Source of the DNA: Musa acuminata AAA Group
Taxonomy: Eukaryota; Streptophyta; Magnoliopsida; Zingiberales; Musaceae
Assembly (NCBI RefSeq): GCF_036884655.1
Contig: NC_088340.1
Location: 29,824,501-29,888,500, forward strand
DNA length: 64,000 bases
Reading direction: 5' to 3'
The translations under genes were made by a program, and so were the position numbers. This document shows positions 34,005-45,125 of this stretch, piece after piece. Under the pieces are notes generated by a model, which did no database searches, was not told the origin of the DNA, and saw only the letters and a program-made list of their open reading frames with translations. How positions within the stretch are numbered: position 1 is the stretch's first letter; each line of letters begins with the position of its first letter.

Positions 34005-36795
34005 TGATGACAACCACTTGATGACGGAGTTAAACTTAACTCCCGGAGTTTAAACAAACTCCCCCTATCAATATGCCATATTGATAGAAACTCTTAGATT
34101 CAAAAATCTAAGCAACATGTCATCATAAACGGAGTTAACCTTAACTCCCAGAGTTTAAACAAACTCCCCCTATCAATATGCCATATTGATAAAAACTTGA
34201 ATTCAAACTGAATTCAAGTCATTGCAATATTCATCATGAATATTTGCAACACGTCAACATGAACATATGCATAAACTTATGCATCACATGTCATGTCATC
34301 AACATACTTTCATCAACATACTTCTCCCCCTTTGTCATCAACAAAAAGGAGAAGTACCACAATCAAGTGTTTGTGATATTGGTTCAACTCATTGCATGAA
34401 AAACATAATATCAAGTTTTATCATCATGCAATTTTGCTAGAAAATATAGCAAGTGTTGAATCATGCTTAGAATATTCAAGCTATCAAGTTTTAGATATGC
34501 AAGTTTTATAGCATACAAGATAGCACTTGGTATGAAAGTTAGAGATGTTCAAGATAGCAAGTTCTACATCATGCAAGCTAGCAAATTAGAGATGTTCAAG
34601 AAGGCAACTTTTGCTTCTTGAAATATGAAAATTTTGTCCACTTTGCTAGATGCGCAAGTTAGTATGTTTTGCTTCTTGAGATAGGCAAGATAGCACCTTT
34701 GTTCTTTTTGTTTCTTAAGATGTTCAAGATAGCAATTTCTTCTCTTTTGAGAAGTGAAAATTTGCTTTCTTCTTGAATTGTGCATGCAAGTTATCTCCTC
34801 CTTAGTCATTGTCAAAAAGAAGGGAAAACCCTTTCCGTCAATTTCTAAATCATGACAAAGGTGAGTAATCATTTTTATTTCAAAATTCCATAATTGAGAT
34901 AAACCTTGAATTCAAATCAAGGTAATTTTAATCAAGGTTCATATCATATGCAATACATTACGTAGAAAACATAAGTATTGCATGCATCATTTTAGCAACA
35001 AATCGTAGCATTTCATCACATGGCAAGATACCATCAAGTAGAATTACGATGCAAGTTCTTGATATCTTAACATGATGAAAATTCAAATATGGCACTTATA
35101 GTATCAATTCATATATTTCTCCCCCTTTATCATCAACAAAAGGAGAAGTAGCTCTAGCTATTTTAAAATATATGCAAGTTTTTATAACATGAAGCTATAT
35201 TTTCATCACAACATATAAGCACAAAAGCATAGCAAGATTCTTAGGTTCAATCATGGCAATTCAACACTTGCTTCATGTGCAAGATTGCACTTGCTTTTCT
35301 TTGCATGTTCTAACTAGCAAAAGCTTTCTCCCCTTTGTTTTTGTCGAAAAGAAGGGAGAAATCAATGGCCAAAAATTTTTAATTATTATACAGGTCATAT
35401 TACAAAATCTTGTCATGATATCAAGAAAGTTCAAGGACATGATCCATTCAACAAATCCTTTTAATAGGGCAAAGGAATTATATAACCAAGAATCATGATT
35501 AAAATATTTCAATATCATAGATCAAGTCATGATTCGTGATTCATCATAAAGCAAATTAATTTTCAGTCATCACATAAGGCATTTAAAGAATTTTTGAAAC
35601 ATAGAAGAATGATTAATTTAAGCATGTAATGTTTCAATCAAAATCAAGTCATGAATACCAATACTTTCATATTATGAGTATCAATTCATGAATACCAAAA
35701 GATATTATTTGTGATTTCAATTTTGCAAGATCATGATTATGATTTAGACATAACTTATTCAAATCAAATCGTCAACTTGAAACTCATAATCAAGTCATTA
35801 AAATTAATTTCGAAATTCATAAAATATCATGAAATCAAAAGACAAGTTGCATTTCATTTGAAGAACTCCTTTTTGATAAATGTAGGGAGCATAATGAACG
35901 ATCTTGATTTATAAAGAGCTTCATGTTATAATTATCAAGATCATGATTTTAATAATTATTCTTTTTAGCAAAGAATCACAAAAGCACTTTATTTTTGCAT
36001 AAGAAATCTCATTGTATTATGATTTATAAATTCTTTTTCTGCACATGAATCATAGGAGATATGTATGTGAAACAAATCTTTGCAAGCAAAGACACTATCA
36101 TTCATATTTCAAGATGGAATTTATAAGCAGGAATCATTTCATCAAATCCATTTTAGAAAAATATTTTTCAAAAGTGTATGAGAAAATCCGATTGTTAGGA
36201 TACCAATTGTTAAGTGAATCCGAAAATGAAATTAGTACTTTCATGCATTCGGATAAGATTTTGCTATAGATTTTCAAGTTCAATTATGAAGATAAAACAT
36301 GCTCATGATCATAAAAATTTATGTATCCAAAACATATAATTTCCAACATGTTATAGTGTAAAATCATCATGGCAATTAAGTGTTTTGAACATTGAATCAA
36401 GAATGTCCGAAAAATAATCTTAACACGTTCATACATTCGAGCACATTTTTGCCATAGTTTTTCAAATATACTCATGAGAATAACACATGCTTATCATTGG
36501 CTTAAAATCTCATGCATAAAATTGTTAATCAAAATATTTAATTTCATCATTATGCATTTCTTCAAATCAAACATGATCTTTAATCAAAATCGAGAAATAA
36601 CAATGGAAATCAACGTAATACACATTATTACTTCTTAACCATGATTTCATATTTTCAATCAAGATCATTTTATTTGTTTGCAATATTATCATTTTCGAAA
36701 TTACTTAGTATGATCATAATAATTTTTTTTTTTTAACATGTAATTTTTAAGAAAATTAATTCTAAACTAAAAGAGAAAAATACATCATGAAAGCA
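34005..36795 (-). other. Non-coding interior of element C with repeated polypurine-like tracts
   Basis: This AT-rich 2.8-kb stretch has no frame of note. Read on the minus strand it carries several internal purine tracts like AAAGGGGGAGAAG (near 34324-34350, 35122-35150 and 35328-35362), each next to a pyrimidine-rich partner so that it could form a hairpin. It also carries a degenerate array of GCTAGCTTGCA-like motifs at about 34440-34800. It occupies the place where pol would be in an autonomous element. Confidence 0.75.
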
Positions 36796-37806
36796 TCAAG
36801 TAATTTCAAAATAAATTAGGGGGATTTCGATTACCTCATCATTGTAGGCTGTTAAGGCGTAGTTTGCCGCCTTGCTTTTGTTGACTTTCTCTTCTTCGGA
36901 GGAGCTCGATTCATCCCAATTTTTGTTCTTCTTCTTGTGTTTAAAGCAAGTAGTTTGATTCTTTTTGCTTTTTAATTTTCGTTTCATTTGTAGTTTAAGT
37001 TCACCATCACTTGAGCTTATGCTCGAGTGGTCTTCAAATGTTCTATGTCCCAAATCCTTCTTGTTCTTTGGAAGGTTGTTTTGTTCATCATTGTCCTCAT
37101 CACTTGAGTCATCGCTCAAGTGGCATTCATTTGTCCAGAGTTCCAAATCCTTCCTGTTCTTTGGAAGGTGATTGTGTTCAACATGTTCATCATGTGCATT
37201 GTGCACCATTTCATAAGTCATCAATGAACCAATTAGTTCTTCAAGTGGTAAGTTGTTTAGGTTTTTAGCTTCTTGTATTGCAGTTACTTTTGAATCCCAA
37301 GTTTTAGAAAGTGAGCGCAAAACTTTGTTAACGAGTTCAAAATCCGAAAAGCTTTTACCAAGTGATTTTAAACCATTGACGACATCCGTAAAACGGGTGT
37401 ACATGTCAACAACGGTTTCGCTTGGTTTCATATGAAAAAGCTCGAAATCATGCAGTAAAATATTAACTTTCGAGTCTTTGACTCTACTAGTTCCCTCGTG
37501 CGTGATTTCAAGAGTGCGCCAAATATCGAAAGCTGTTTCGCACAAAGAAACCCGATTGAACTCATTTTTGTCCAAAGCGCAAAATAAGGCATTCATAGCC
37601 TTTGCGTTTAAAGAAAAATACTTCTTCTCTAAATCCGACCATTCGTTCGTCGGTTTAGAGGGAAGTTGAAAACTGTTTTCAACGATATTCCATAAATCCA
37701 GATTTAGAGAAATCAAGAAAACTCTCATTCGAGTTTTCCAGTAAGTATAGTCCAATCCGTTAAAGAACGGTGGACGAAAGACCGAAAAGCCCTCTTGAAG
37801 AGCCAT
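36796..37806 (-). CDS. Gag-like protein of element C (UBN2 family)
   Basis: The ATG at 37806 begins MALQEGFSVFRPPFFNG and gives 336 residues without a stop. The first half carries a copia Gag (UBN2) signature: Y-WKTRMRVFL, KNEFNRVSLCETAFDIWRTL, MYTRFTDVVNGLKSLGK and LPLEELIGSLMTYE. The C-terminal half is acidic and serine-rich (SDDSSDEDND, WDESSSSEEE) and ends in YFEIT. The zinc-knuckle position holds only CFKHKKKNKNW, so no CCHC motif remains. The open frame extends upstream into the primer-binding site and LTR, but the ATG at 37806 matches that of D. It is the only protein encoded by C and the best preserved gag of the three related elements. Confidence 0.88.
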   Translation of the reverse strand: MALQEGFSVFRPPFFNGLDYTYWKTRMRVFLISLNLDLWNIVENSFQLPSKPTNEWSDLEKKYFSLNAKAMNALFCALDKNEFNRVSLCETAFDIWRTLEITHEGTSRVKDSKVNILLHDFELFHMKPSETVVDMYTRFTDVVNGLKSLGKSFSDFELVNKVLRSLSKTWDSKVTAIQEAKNLNNLPLEELIGSLMTYEMVHNAHDEHVEHNHLPKNRKDLELWTNECHLSDDSSDEDNDEQNNLPKNKKDLGHRTFEDHSSISSSDGELKLQMKRKLKSKKNQTTCFKHKKKNKNWDESSSSEEEKVNKSKAANYALTAYNDEVIEIPLIYFEIT

Positions 37807-37843
37807 TTCTCTCGGGTGTAAATCCGAAATGAGAAATACCCCG

Positions 37844-37856
37844 CTCTGATACCAAT
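37844..37856 (-). other. Primer-binding site of element C
   Basis: Minus-strand ATTGGTATCAGAG directly follows the 5' LTR and matches the initiator methionine tRNA type. Confidence 0.88.
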
Positions 37857-37979
37857 TGTTAGGATCGAGAGCACTAAGAACGGGGGGGTGAATTAGTGCA
37901 GCGGAAATTTTACAGCGATTAAAACCGAAAGCTGCGTTCGTTCGATAGAAACTATTATGATGCAAAAGCTGATTCACAG

Positions 37980-38217
37980 TTTGTATCTAAGTGCAGTTTG
38001 CGTCTAAGCGCAGATTGTGTCTAAGCGCAGTTTGCGTCTAAACACAGTTTGCGTCTAAGCGCAGTTTGCGTCTAAACACAGTTTGCGTCTAAGCGCAGTT
38101 TACGTCTAAATGTAGTTTACGTCTAAACGCAGTTTGCGTCTAAACGCAGTTTGCGTCTAAGCGCAGTTTACGTCTAAACGCAGTTTGCGTCTAAACGCAT
38201 TTTACGTCTAAACGCAG
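37980..38217. repeat. 17-bp minisatellite in the right LTR of C
   Basis: About 14 units of the CAGTTTGCGTCTAAGCG type are present. Compared with 23188-23410 there is one extra unit near 38011-38027 and altered units such as GCAGATTGTGTCTAAGC, so the array has changed since insertion. Confidence 0.9.
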
Positions 38218-38869
38218 ATGACAGTTTGCAGTTCTAAATGAAATCAAGACGTAAACGTAAACTGCACAGAACTCATTCGTAAAAGCGCAGAGAGACAGTT
38301 TGCAGTTTGTAGATGGAATCAAGACGTGAACGTAAACTGCACAGAACTCGTTCGTAAAAGCGCAGAGAGCAGTTTGCAATTTGTAAATGGAATTAAGACG
38401 TGAACGTAAACTGCACAGAACTCGTTCGTAAAAGCGCAGAGAGCAGTAGCTATGTAGGAGGTTTGCAGTAATGATAAAGTGCTCAAAATAAACGCAAACC
38501 AGAGATTTAGAGTGGTTCGGTCAGTCTTGACCTACTCCACTTTTGGCTTCCTCCACCGATGAGGTTACCGACGTCAACTAGAGGCCTTCCTTCAATAGGC
38601 GAAGGCCAACTACCCTCTTACAGATTCACTCCTTTTGACGGGCTTAGGAGACAACCCTTACAGATGTTTTCTCTCCTCTCTTTACAACTCAAACTTGAAG
38701 AACAGAAGGAGGAGGAAAACTAGCAGTTTTGAGCCCTAAGAACCACTGAAAAGATCAAGATTTCGGGTAAGTTCTTTTTTTTTCAGTGCTGAATGGGTGG
38801 GGTATTTATAGGCCTCAACCCAATTCAAATTTGGAGCTCAAAACGATCAAATCCCGGAATTCCGGAATC

Positions 38870-39175
38870 AGGCGGTTGCACCTCTTGACTGGAGAGGTTG
38901 CACCGCCTGGCAGAGCTCGAAGACCGAGCTCAGGCGGTGCCACCTCTTTGTCAGGGAGGTTGCACCGCCCAGTCTTGCTCGAAGACTGAGCTCAGGCGGT
39001 GCCACCTCTCTGTCAGGGAGGTTGCACCGCCCAGTCTAGCTCGAAGACTGAGCTCAAGCGGTGCCACCTCCCGGCTGGGGAGGTTGCACCGCCCAGCTGG
39101 GGAGGTTGCACCGCCCAGTCTCGCTGGGAGGCTTAGCCCAGGCGGTGCCACCTCCTGGCCTAGGCGGTTGCACCT
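38870..39175. repeat. Tandem GC-rich palindromes in the right LTR of C
   Basis: Repeated GGCGGTGCCACCTC / GAGGTTGCACCGCC pairs occur about every 63 bp. One short extra copy (CCCAGCTGGGGAGGTTGCAC) is present here but absent from the left LTR. Confidence 0.88.
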
Positions 39176-40042
39176 CCTGGTGCAATCAGGGTCCGAATGG
39201 TTAGTTCCATTCGGCCCAATTTCAATCTTTCAGGGGCCCAATTGCCCCAAGATTAAGCCAATGGGATCACCTCCCATTTTCCAACTTAATCAACATGCTA
39301 ACTACGATTAAATCTAAGACAATTTCTGCAGCTTTGCTTCGGTGCGTCAATCGCTTCTTCCGGCGAGTTTCCGGCGAACTTCCGTCGATCATCCGATGAA
39401 CCCTCGGTGATGCTCCTGCGGACTTCCGGCAAACTCCTGGACTTTGCGACGATCCACTTGGCAAGTTCCGACGAGCTTCGCTTGGCAAGCTTCTGGACTT
39501 CTCGGATCTGTTCTCGCAGAACCTCCGACGACCGTCCGAACTTCTGTCGAACTCTCGAACTTCCAATGTGATCATGAACTTGACTCCGACGCAACTCCTG
39601 CTGCTTGTCTAACTTTCATCGTAGTTAATCCTGTACACTTAAAACAAAAACTTTGATCGAGGCAATTAATCCTAAGCAATTAACCAAGTTGTCCGACATG
39701 TCATTGGTCCCTCGACGCTTCGTCCGATTCTTCGGCGCATCGTCCTTTCCTGCAGCCTATTGCCCAATCGGCCAGTTGACTCTGCAACTCCGATATCCTT
39801 GGCACAATACCCGCTCTTCTTGGCCCGATGCCCGAGTCCATGGCCCGAAGCCTACTGTCGATACGTCGACCGATCCACCGGCCCGACGTCCAATCTTCTG
39901 ACATGTTCCTCCGGCACAACATGATTTTCCTGCTTTAATTGTCTCATCCTGATCGAAGCATCCTGCGTCACTCAAAACACAGATTAAAACATACACATAT
40001 ATCAAGTAGTTTCATCATCAAAATACGAGATTCAACACTTCT

Positions 40043-40321
40043 TTCTTGTTTACAATGATAAAAAAGGGAGAAGTTATGATCATGCATGGTAGGATGTAAT
40101 ATAATTTGACCAATTGATACCATCATGATGTGGAATATTTATGATTCGGAATGATGTATGCAATACTTATGATTTTATTATAATGATGTACATGATGTAT
40201 TGCAAATGATGTGAATCATGATTTTTCTTGTGAATTCTTGGAATTATAACTTGAGTCTTCTTTTTGAATCAAGATCATTTCCTATCATGTTTTCGATTTA
40301 TAAAGAAGAAATTTGTCAAAA
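40043..40321 (+). mobile_element. Fragment G, right part
   Basis: After the CTTCT duplication, AT-rich sequence with AAAAAAGGGAGAAGTTATGATC resumes, resembling the end of the E interior near 60752-60800 and 60100-60160. It stops at about 40321, where the 3' half of the B LTR begins. Confidence 0.6.
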
Positions 40322-41124
40322 ATGAAGGTCCAATGAATTGGATTCCCTTGTATAGTCTGGGGACTATGGCGTAGTGGCCTAGTACGTCCGTAGTCGATGA
40401 GTCAAGTGAATTATTACAAAGATAATAATTCACTGAGTTAGAAGGAGTTCTGACAGGTATGACTCATGGCCAGCCCGATATTGGGCCTAGAGGGTCACAC
40501 ACATATGGTAGGCATTGCGATGAGTAGAGGTTCGGATATGAGATATCCGATGGAGCCCTTGTCTTATTGGATATCCAATAAGCCCCTGAATTATTGGATA
40601 TCCAATAAGCCTTTGAATTATTGGATCCCATGGACGAGATCCAATAAGAGCCCATGAGAGATTATTGGATAGAGATCCACTAATCTAAAAGGCTTTGGTT
40701 ATTGGATGTAGATCCAATACCCACTAGGCGAGGATCCATTAGGGTTTGATAGGGGACATTTATAAATAGGAGGGATTCAGAGCCTCAGAGGCTAGAGCCT
40801 TTGCTTGCCTCTCCTATTCTCCTTCCCTTCTCTACCTCAGAGCAGACCTGGAGTTTTGAGGAGCGTCGTCGCAGTCCTACTGTGTAGATCACCGCTAGAG
40901 AGGAGGACACTTGACCTCCTTCACCCTCTCCTAAGGATCTATAAGGAAACAGGGATATACGATCTCCTTAGGTAACACAATCTATTCTATACGCAGTTTT
41001 TCATTTTCGTAGATTTTGCGCACCAATCTTCGCACGACGACGAACATCTCTTTGGGAATCGGGGATTTTATTTTCTTATTCTTTCGTTGCGCATGTGATG
41101 TCACCCCCAAAGATTTTCCCAACA
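40322..41124 (+). repeat. Partial 3' LTR of element B
   Basis: About 800 bp match the last half of the B 5' LTR, including the GGATATCCAATAAG variant block, and end CCCAACA. AAAGC follows (41125-41129), completing the B target duplication. The first half of this LTR is missing. Confidence 0.9.
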
Positions 41125-41366
41125 AAAGCATTATTAACATTGAGTTATCATAATTGCCAGTCTTTTAAGATAGCGAAACTCAAGATAAGCCTGATTATTA
41201 TGGGCTTAACAACGAGACTAAATGTCTCTGTGAAGTCAACACTAGGATGTTAATGAAAACCTTTGGCCACTAGATGCACTTTATATCTAGCAATAGATCC
41301 ATCCGGGTTTCACTTAATTCGAAAGATCTACTTACATCTGATGATATTTTGTGTAGGATGAAAGGC
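41125..41366 (-). pseudogene. Element F: start of reverse transcriptase
   Basis: On the minus strand the reading gives NPDGSIARYKVHLVAKGF, VDFTETFSLVVKP and LNVNNAF, the fingers part of copia RT, with stops. It runs directly up to the B insertion and continues at 16727. Confidence 0.85.
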
Positions 41367-42831
41367 TGTTGGGAAATCTAGGGGGCGACATCACATGCAC
41401 AACGGAAGAAAGAAAATAAAAATCCTTAAATTTTTCATGAATTGTGTTCATCATCGTGTGAAGATTGGTGCGCAAAACCAAAAAACTATGTATATGAAAT
41501 ATTATGTTTTATATAGAGAGATCGTATATCTCCGAATCCCTACAGATCTATAGGAGATAATAAAAGAAGTCAAGCGTCCTCCTCTCTAGTGGTGATCTAT
41601 ACAGTAGGGTTGTAACGATGCTCCTCAAATCTCTAGACCTACTATTTGAGGAGGAGAAAGGGAGAGGAGAATATGAGATGGCAACCAAGAGAAGCTCTAG
41701 CCTATAAACCTATGATTCCCTCCTATTTATAGAGGTCCCCTGTCAACTTAACCCTAATGGATCATGTCCTATTGGATATTGGATATACATCCAACTACCC
41801 AAGCATCTTAGATTAGTGGATCTCTATCCAATAATCTCTTATTGGCTCTTATTAGATCTCATCCATAGGATCTAATAATTTAGGGGCTTATTGGATATCC
41901 AATAAGATATTGGCTCTAGCGGATATCTTATATCCAAACATCTACTCGTTATAATGTCTACCATATGTGTGTGACCATCTAGGCCTAATACCAAGTTGGT
42001 CATGAGTCATACCTATCAGAATTCCTTCTGGCTCAGTGAATTATTATCTTCATAATAATTCACTTGACTCATCGACTATGGATGTACTAGGCCACTACAC
42101 TGCAGTCTCTAGACGATACAGAGGAATCCAATCCATTGGACTTGTCTCTCCTCAGTTACCATATATCTATAGTCCATCATCTATCTAATATCCTAGAGAC
42201 TGTATACCGGGCATGGTATTGTTAGGCCCCATACAGTTTCTACTCGAGTCTCGCTCTAATCGGATTCTCCTAGAGAACTCTTTCTCTCTCAATCTGAATG
42301 ACCCTGACTAGGAATTTATCTGAGTAAGAACACATAGGATATTCCTCTCATGACACCAATGATCATCTACTCAACAGTCCTTGTAAGATTGGCTGTCACT
42401 CCCAATGACCGGTTATGCTAGATCTGAAACTTTCAAGCATATAAGTCTAGTATCAAAGAATAAAGTACTCATACAGGACATCCTTGGTGTCTTAAGTCTA
42501 AGGACCAAGTATACCACTAGGATAACAAAATCGCTGTCTGATAGTGAGATATCATTAATTATCCAACATTCCGTGAATGGATCAATCAGTGAGCTCATTC
42601 TCCAATGAGCACTTGCACTATACCCCTAGTGTCCCTACATGAGCAACTATAGGACCAACCACCTCTATCATATGTATAGGTATATAATATACTAGTCTAT
42701 TCAGTTATCTCGATGTCTCTCTCGAGTAACTTATGACCAAGATTATTTAGGATATGTGGTTAAAGACGAATCGGCCTCATTATCGTGATCTCATCATGAT
42801 CTGATTCTTAATATACAGATCTATGGACATC

Positions 42832-42925
<94 letters not shown>

Positions 42926-43023
42926 GATAAAATATCAAATAAAATAATAAGCAAAAAAAGTATATATCATGTCACACGTGTCATCACTCATGTGATTGGC
43001 TTGTAAAACACCTATGACCAGCA
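41367..43023 (-). repeat. Solo LTR of the A/B family, inverted
   Basis: This 1.66-kb LTR in minus orientation runs from TGTTGGGAAATC (plus-strand start) to ACCAGCA. It is flanked by AAGGC (41362-41366) and AAGGA (43024-43028), a near-match target duplication, with no internal element sequence. It is much more diverged than the A LTRs, so it is an older insertion reduced by LTR-LTR recombination. Confidence 0.88.
42835..42921. repeat. (TA)n microsatellite in the inverted solo LTR
   Basis: About 87 bp of AT repeat lie at the same LTR position as 16834-16921. Confidence 0.95.
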
Positions 43024-43437
43024 AAGGACACAAGGGTCTATGTAAAGTTATGAAGATTTACACCAGTATGGAGATTTTTGAGCTTGAGTAATTGTGGTAG
43101 GTTTACTTGTCTCAAGAGAGGATTTTGTGATAGCATATAGGTCAAGAACTTAACGTGGTTTGAAGATATCACTTTTGGAGTGTATTGTCATTGGATGTTC
43201 AAGGGCTATAGGTTGTGTTGTTGGTATGGGCGATGAAGAGGCACTGACTCGGGTCAAGGCAAGCTGAGGTACTTCAGTGTCACTAGGTCTAGAAGAGGGT
43301 AAAAATAATGGTTGTATTTCCGAGGGTATTATTTTAGCAACATGGGAAACTTGTGAAGAAGAAAGAGGAGAAGCAATGGAAAGAGTGAGAAGTTACTGAA
43401 CCAGGAGAACAAGAGAGTATAGATCCTAAGAAAAAAG
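43024..43437 (-). pseudogene. Element F: integrase-RT linker
   Basis: These 414 bp lie between two solo LTRs and are the part of the F pol gene between integrase and RT by position. The minus-strand reading is Ser/Pro-rich and broken, as usual for this linker. Identification rests mainly on its place between 41366 and 45126. Confidence 0.6.
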
Positions 43438-45125
43438 TGCTAGTCATAGGTGCCCTACAAGCTAATCACGTGAGTGATGGCACATATGATATAATATATA
43501 TTCTTTTTACTTATTATATTATTTGATATTTTATCACTTTGTATTGCTTATTACATGAATATATTATGATGTTCATGGATCTATGCAATGGGAATCGGAT
43601 CGTGATGAGATTACGATAATGAGATCGATTCGCCTTTAAATATAGACTCTAAATAATCCCGGTCATAGGTTACTCGAGAGAGACATCGAGATAATCGAAT
43701 TGACTAGTATATTGTATACATATACATATGATGGAAGTGATTGGTCTTATAGCTGCTCATGTAGAGACACTAGGGATACAATGTAAGTGCTCATTAGAGA
43801 ATGAGGTCACTGATTGATCCGCTCACAAAATGTTGGATGGTTGATGATGCTTTATTGTCAAACAGTGATTTCATCGTCCTAGTGGTATATCTGGTCCTTA
43901 GACTTGAGACACCAAGGATGTCTTATATGTGTACTTCATTCTTTGATTCCGAACTTATAGGTCTGGAAGTTCCAAATCTAGCACAATCAATTATTGAGAG
44001 TGGCAGCTAACCTTATGAGAGCTATTGAGTGATGATAGAGGATCATCTACTCTCAATATCATGAGAAAAATATCTCATGTATTCTTGCTTAGATAAATCC
44101 CTAGCTATAGTCATTCGGATTGAGAGAGAAAGAGTCATCCGGGAGAATTTGATTAGAGCGAGACTTGAGTAGAAACTATATGGGCCTGATAGCACCATAC
44201 CCGATATATGGTCTCTATGATATTAGATGGATGAGGGACTATAGATACATGATAACTAAGGATAGATAGATCCAATAGATTGGATTCCCCTGTATCGTTT
44301 GAAGACTACGACATAGTGGCCTAATATGTCCGTAATCGATAAGTCAAGTAAATTATTATGAGGATAATAATTCACTGAGCCAGAAGGAGTTCTAATATAT
44401 ATGACTCATGGCCAATTCGATATTAGGCCTAGAGGGTCATACACATATGGTAGGTGTTGCGATAAGTAGAGGTTCGGATATGAGATATCCACTATAGCTC
44501 CTATCTTATTGGATATCCAATAAACCCCTGAATTATTAGATCCTATGAATGAGATTCAATAAGAGCCAATAAGAGATTATTTAGTAGAGACTACTAATTT
44601 GAGAGGCTTGGGTAGTTAGATGGATATTCAATACCCAATATAACATGATATATTATGGTAAGTTGATAAGGAGACTCTATAAATAGGAGAGAACCAAAGG
44701 GTCATGAGCTACATTCTTTTTAGCTGACACCTTATATTCTCCTCTGTCTCCCTCTTCTCCTCAACCTGTAGCTCCTATTTGGGTCATGTGGATAGCAAAA
44801 AGAGACAACCCCTTTTTTATTATGTGGTGCACGCAATAAGGAGAATTATGTAGCGATTTAAGGAGCATCTTTGTAGCCCCCGTTATGTGAATTACCGCTA
44901 GAGAAGAGGATAGTTGACCTCCTTCATCCTCTCACACAAATCTGTAGGATTTCAAAAATATACGATCTCTCTAGGTAACACAACTATCTCACACGTGGTT
45001 TTTAGTTTTGTGAGTTTTTTCACGCCAATCTTTGCACGATGACGAACACTTTTTTGAAAAATTTAAAATTTTTATTTTTTTGTTCTTCTACTGTGCATAT
45101 GATATCGCCCCTAGATTTTCCTATA
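43438..45125 (+). repeat. Solo LTR of the A/B family, direct
   Basis: This 1.69-kb LTR begins TGCTAGTCATAGG and ends near TTTTCCTATA. Flanks are A-rich (AAAAG on the left, AAAGG on the right), compatible with a 5-bp duplication. A segment around 44780-44860 is absent from the A LTRs. It is strongly diverged and therefore old. Confidence 0.85.

Larger units (their letters stand above)
23067..40037 (-). mobile_element. Element C: gag-only Sirevirus-like retrotransposon (TR-GAG type)
   Basis: On the minus strand C has a 5' LTR (37857-40037), a primer-binding site, one Gag-like gene, about 2.8 kb of AT-rich non-coding DNA with several polypurine-like tracts, a terminal polypurine tract and a 3' LTR (23067-33988, split by A). 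CTTCT flanks both ends (23062-23066 and 40038-40042), a perfect target duplication. There is no protease, integrase, RT or RNase H. Without A it is about 8.2 kb. It could move only with enzymes from a related autonomous element. Confidence 0.9.
37857..40037 (-). repeat. 5' LTR of element C, uninterrupted
   Basis: This 2181-bp copy is the partner of 23067-33988. It carries the 17-bp minisatellite (37980-38217), the three-copy repeat (38218-38450), a TATA box on the minus strand near 38809-38821, and GC-rich palindromes (38870-39175). At 38911-38915 it has a single CAGAG in continuous sequence, the empty form of the site where A inserted in the other LTR. Confidence 0.93.
16728..41124 (+). mobile_element. 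Element B: rearranged Ty1/copia element of the A family
   Basis: B has a complete 5' LTR (16728-18395), leader, gag and about half of pol, up to about 22295. It then passes into a foreign fragment (G), is interrupted by C, and resumes only in the last half of its 3' LTR (40322-41124). AAAGC occurs directly before (16723-16727) and after (41125-41129) the element, showing one insertion into the reverse transcriptase gene of F. RT, RNase H, polypurine tract and the start of the 3' LTR are missing. Without C it is about 7.4 kb. Confidence 0.88.

Noticed and set aside
40464..40657. Repetitive frames on both strands with YWISN repeats
   Set aside because: They come from repeated TTATTGGATATCCAATAAG-like words in the variant B LTR.
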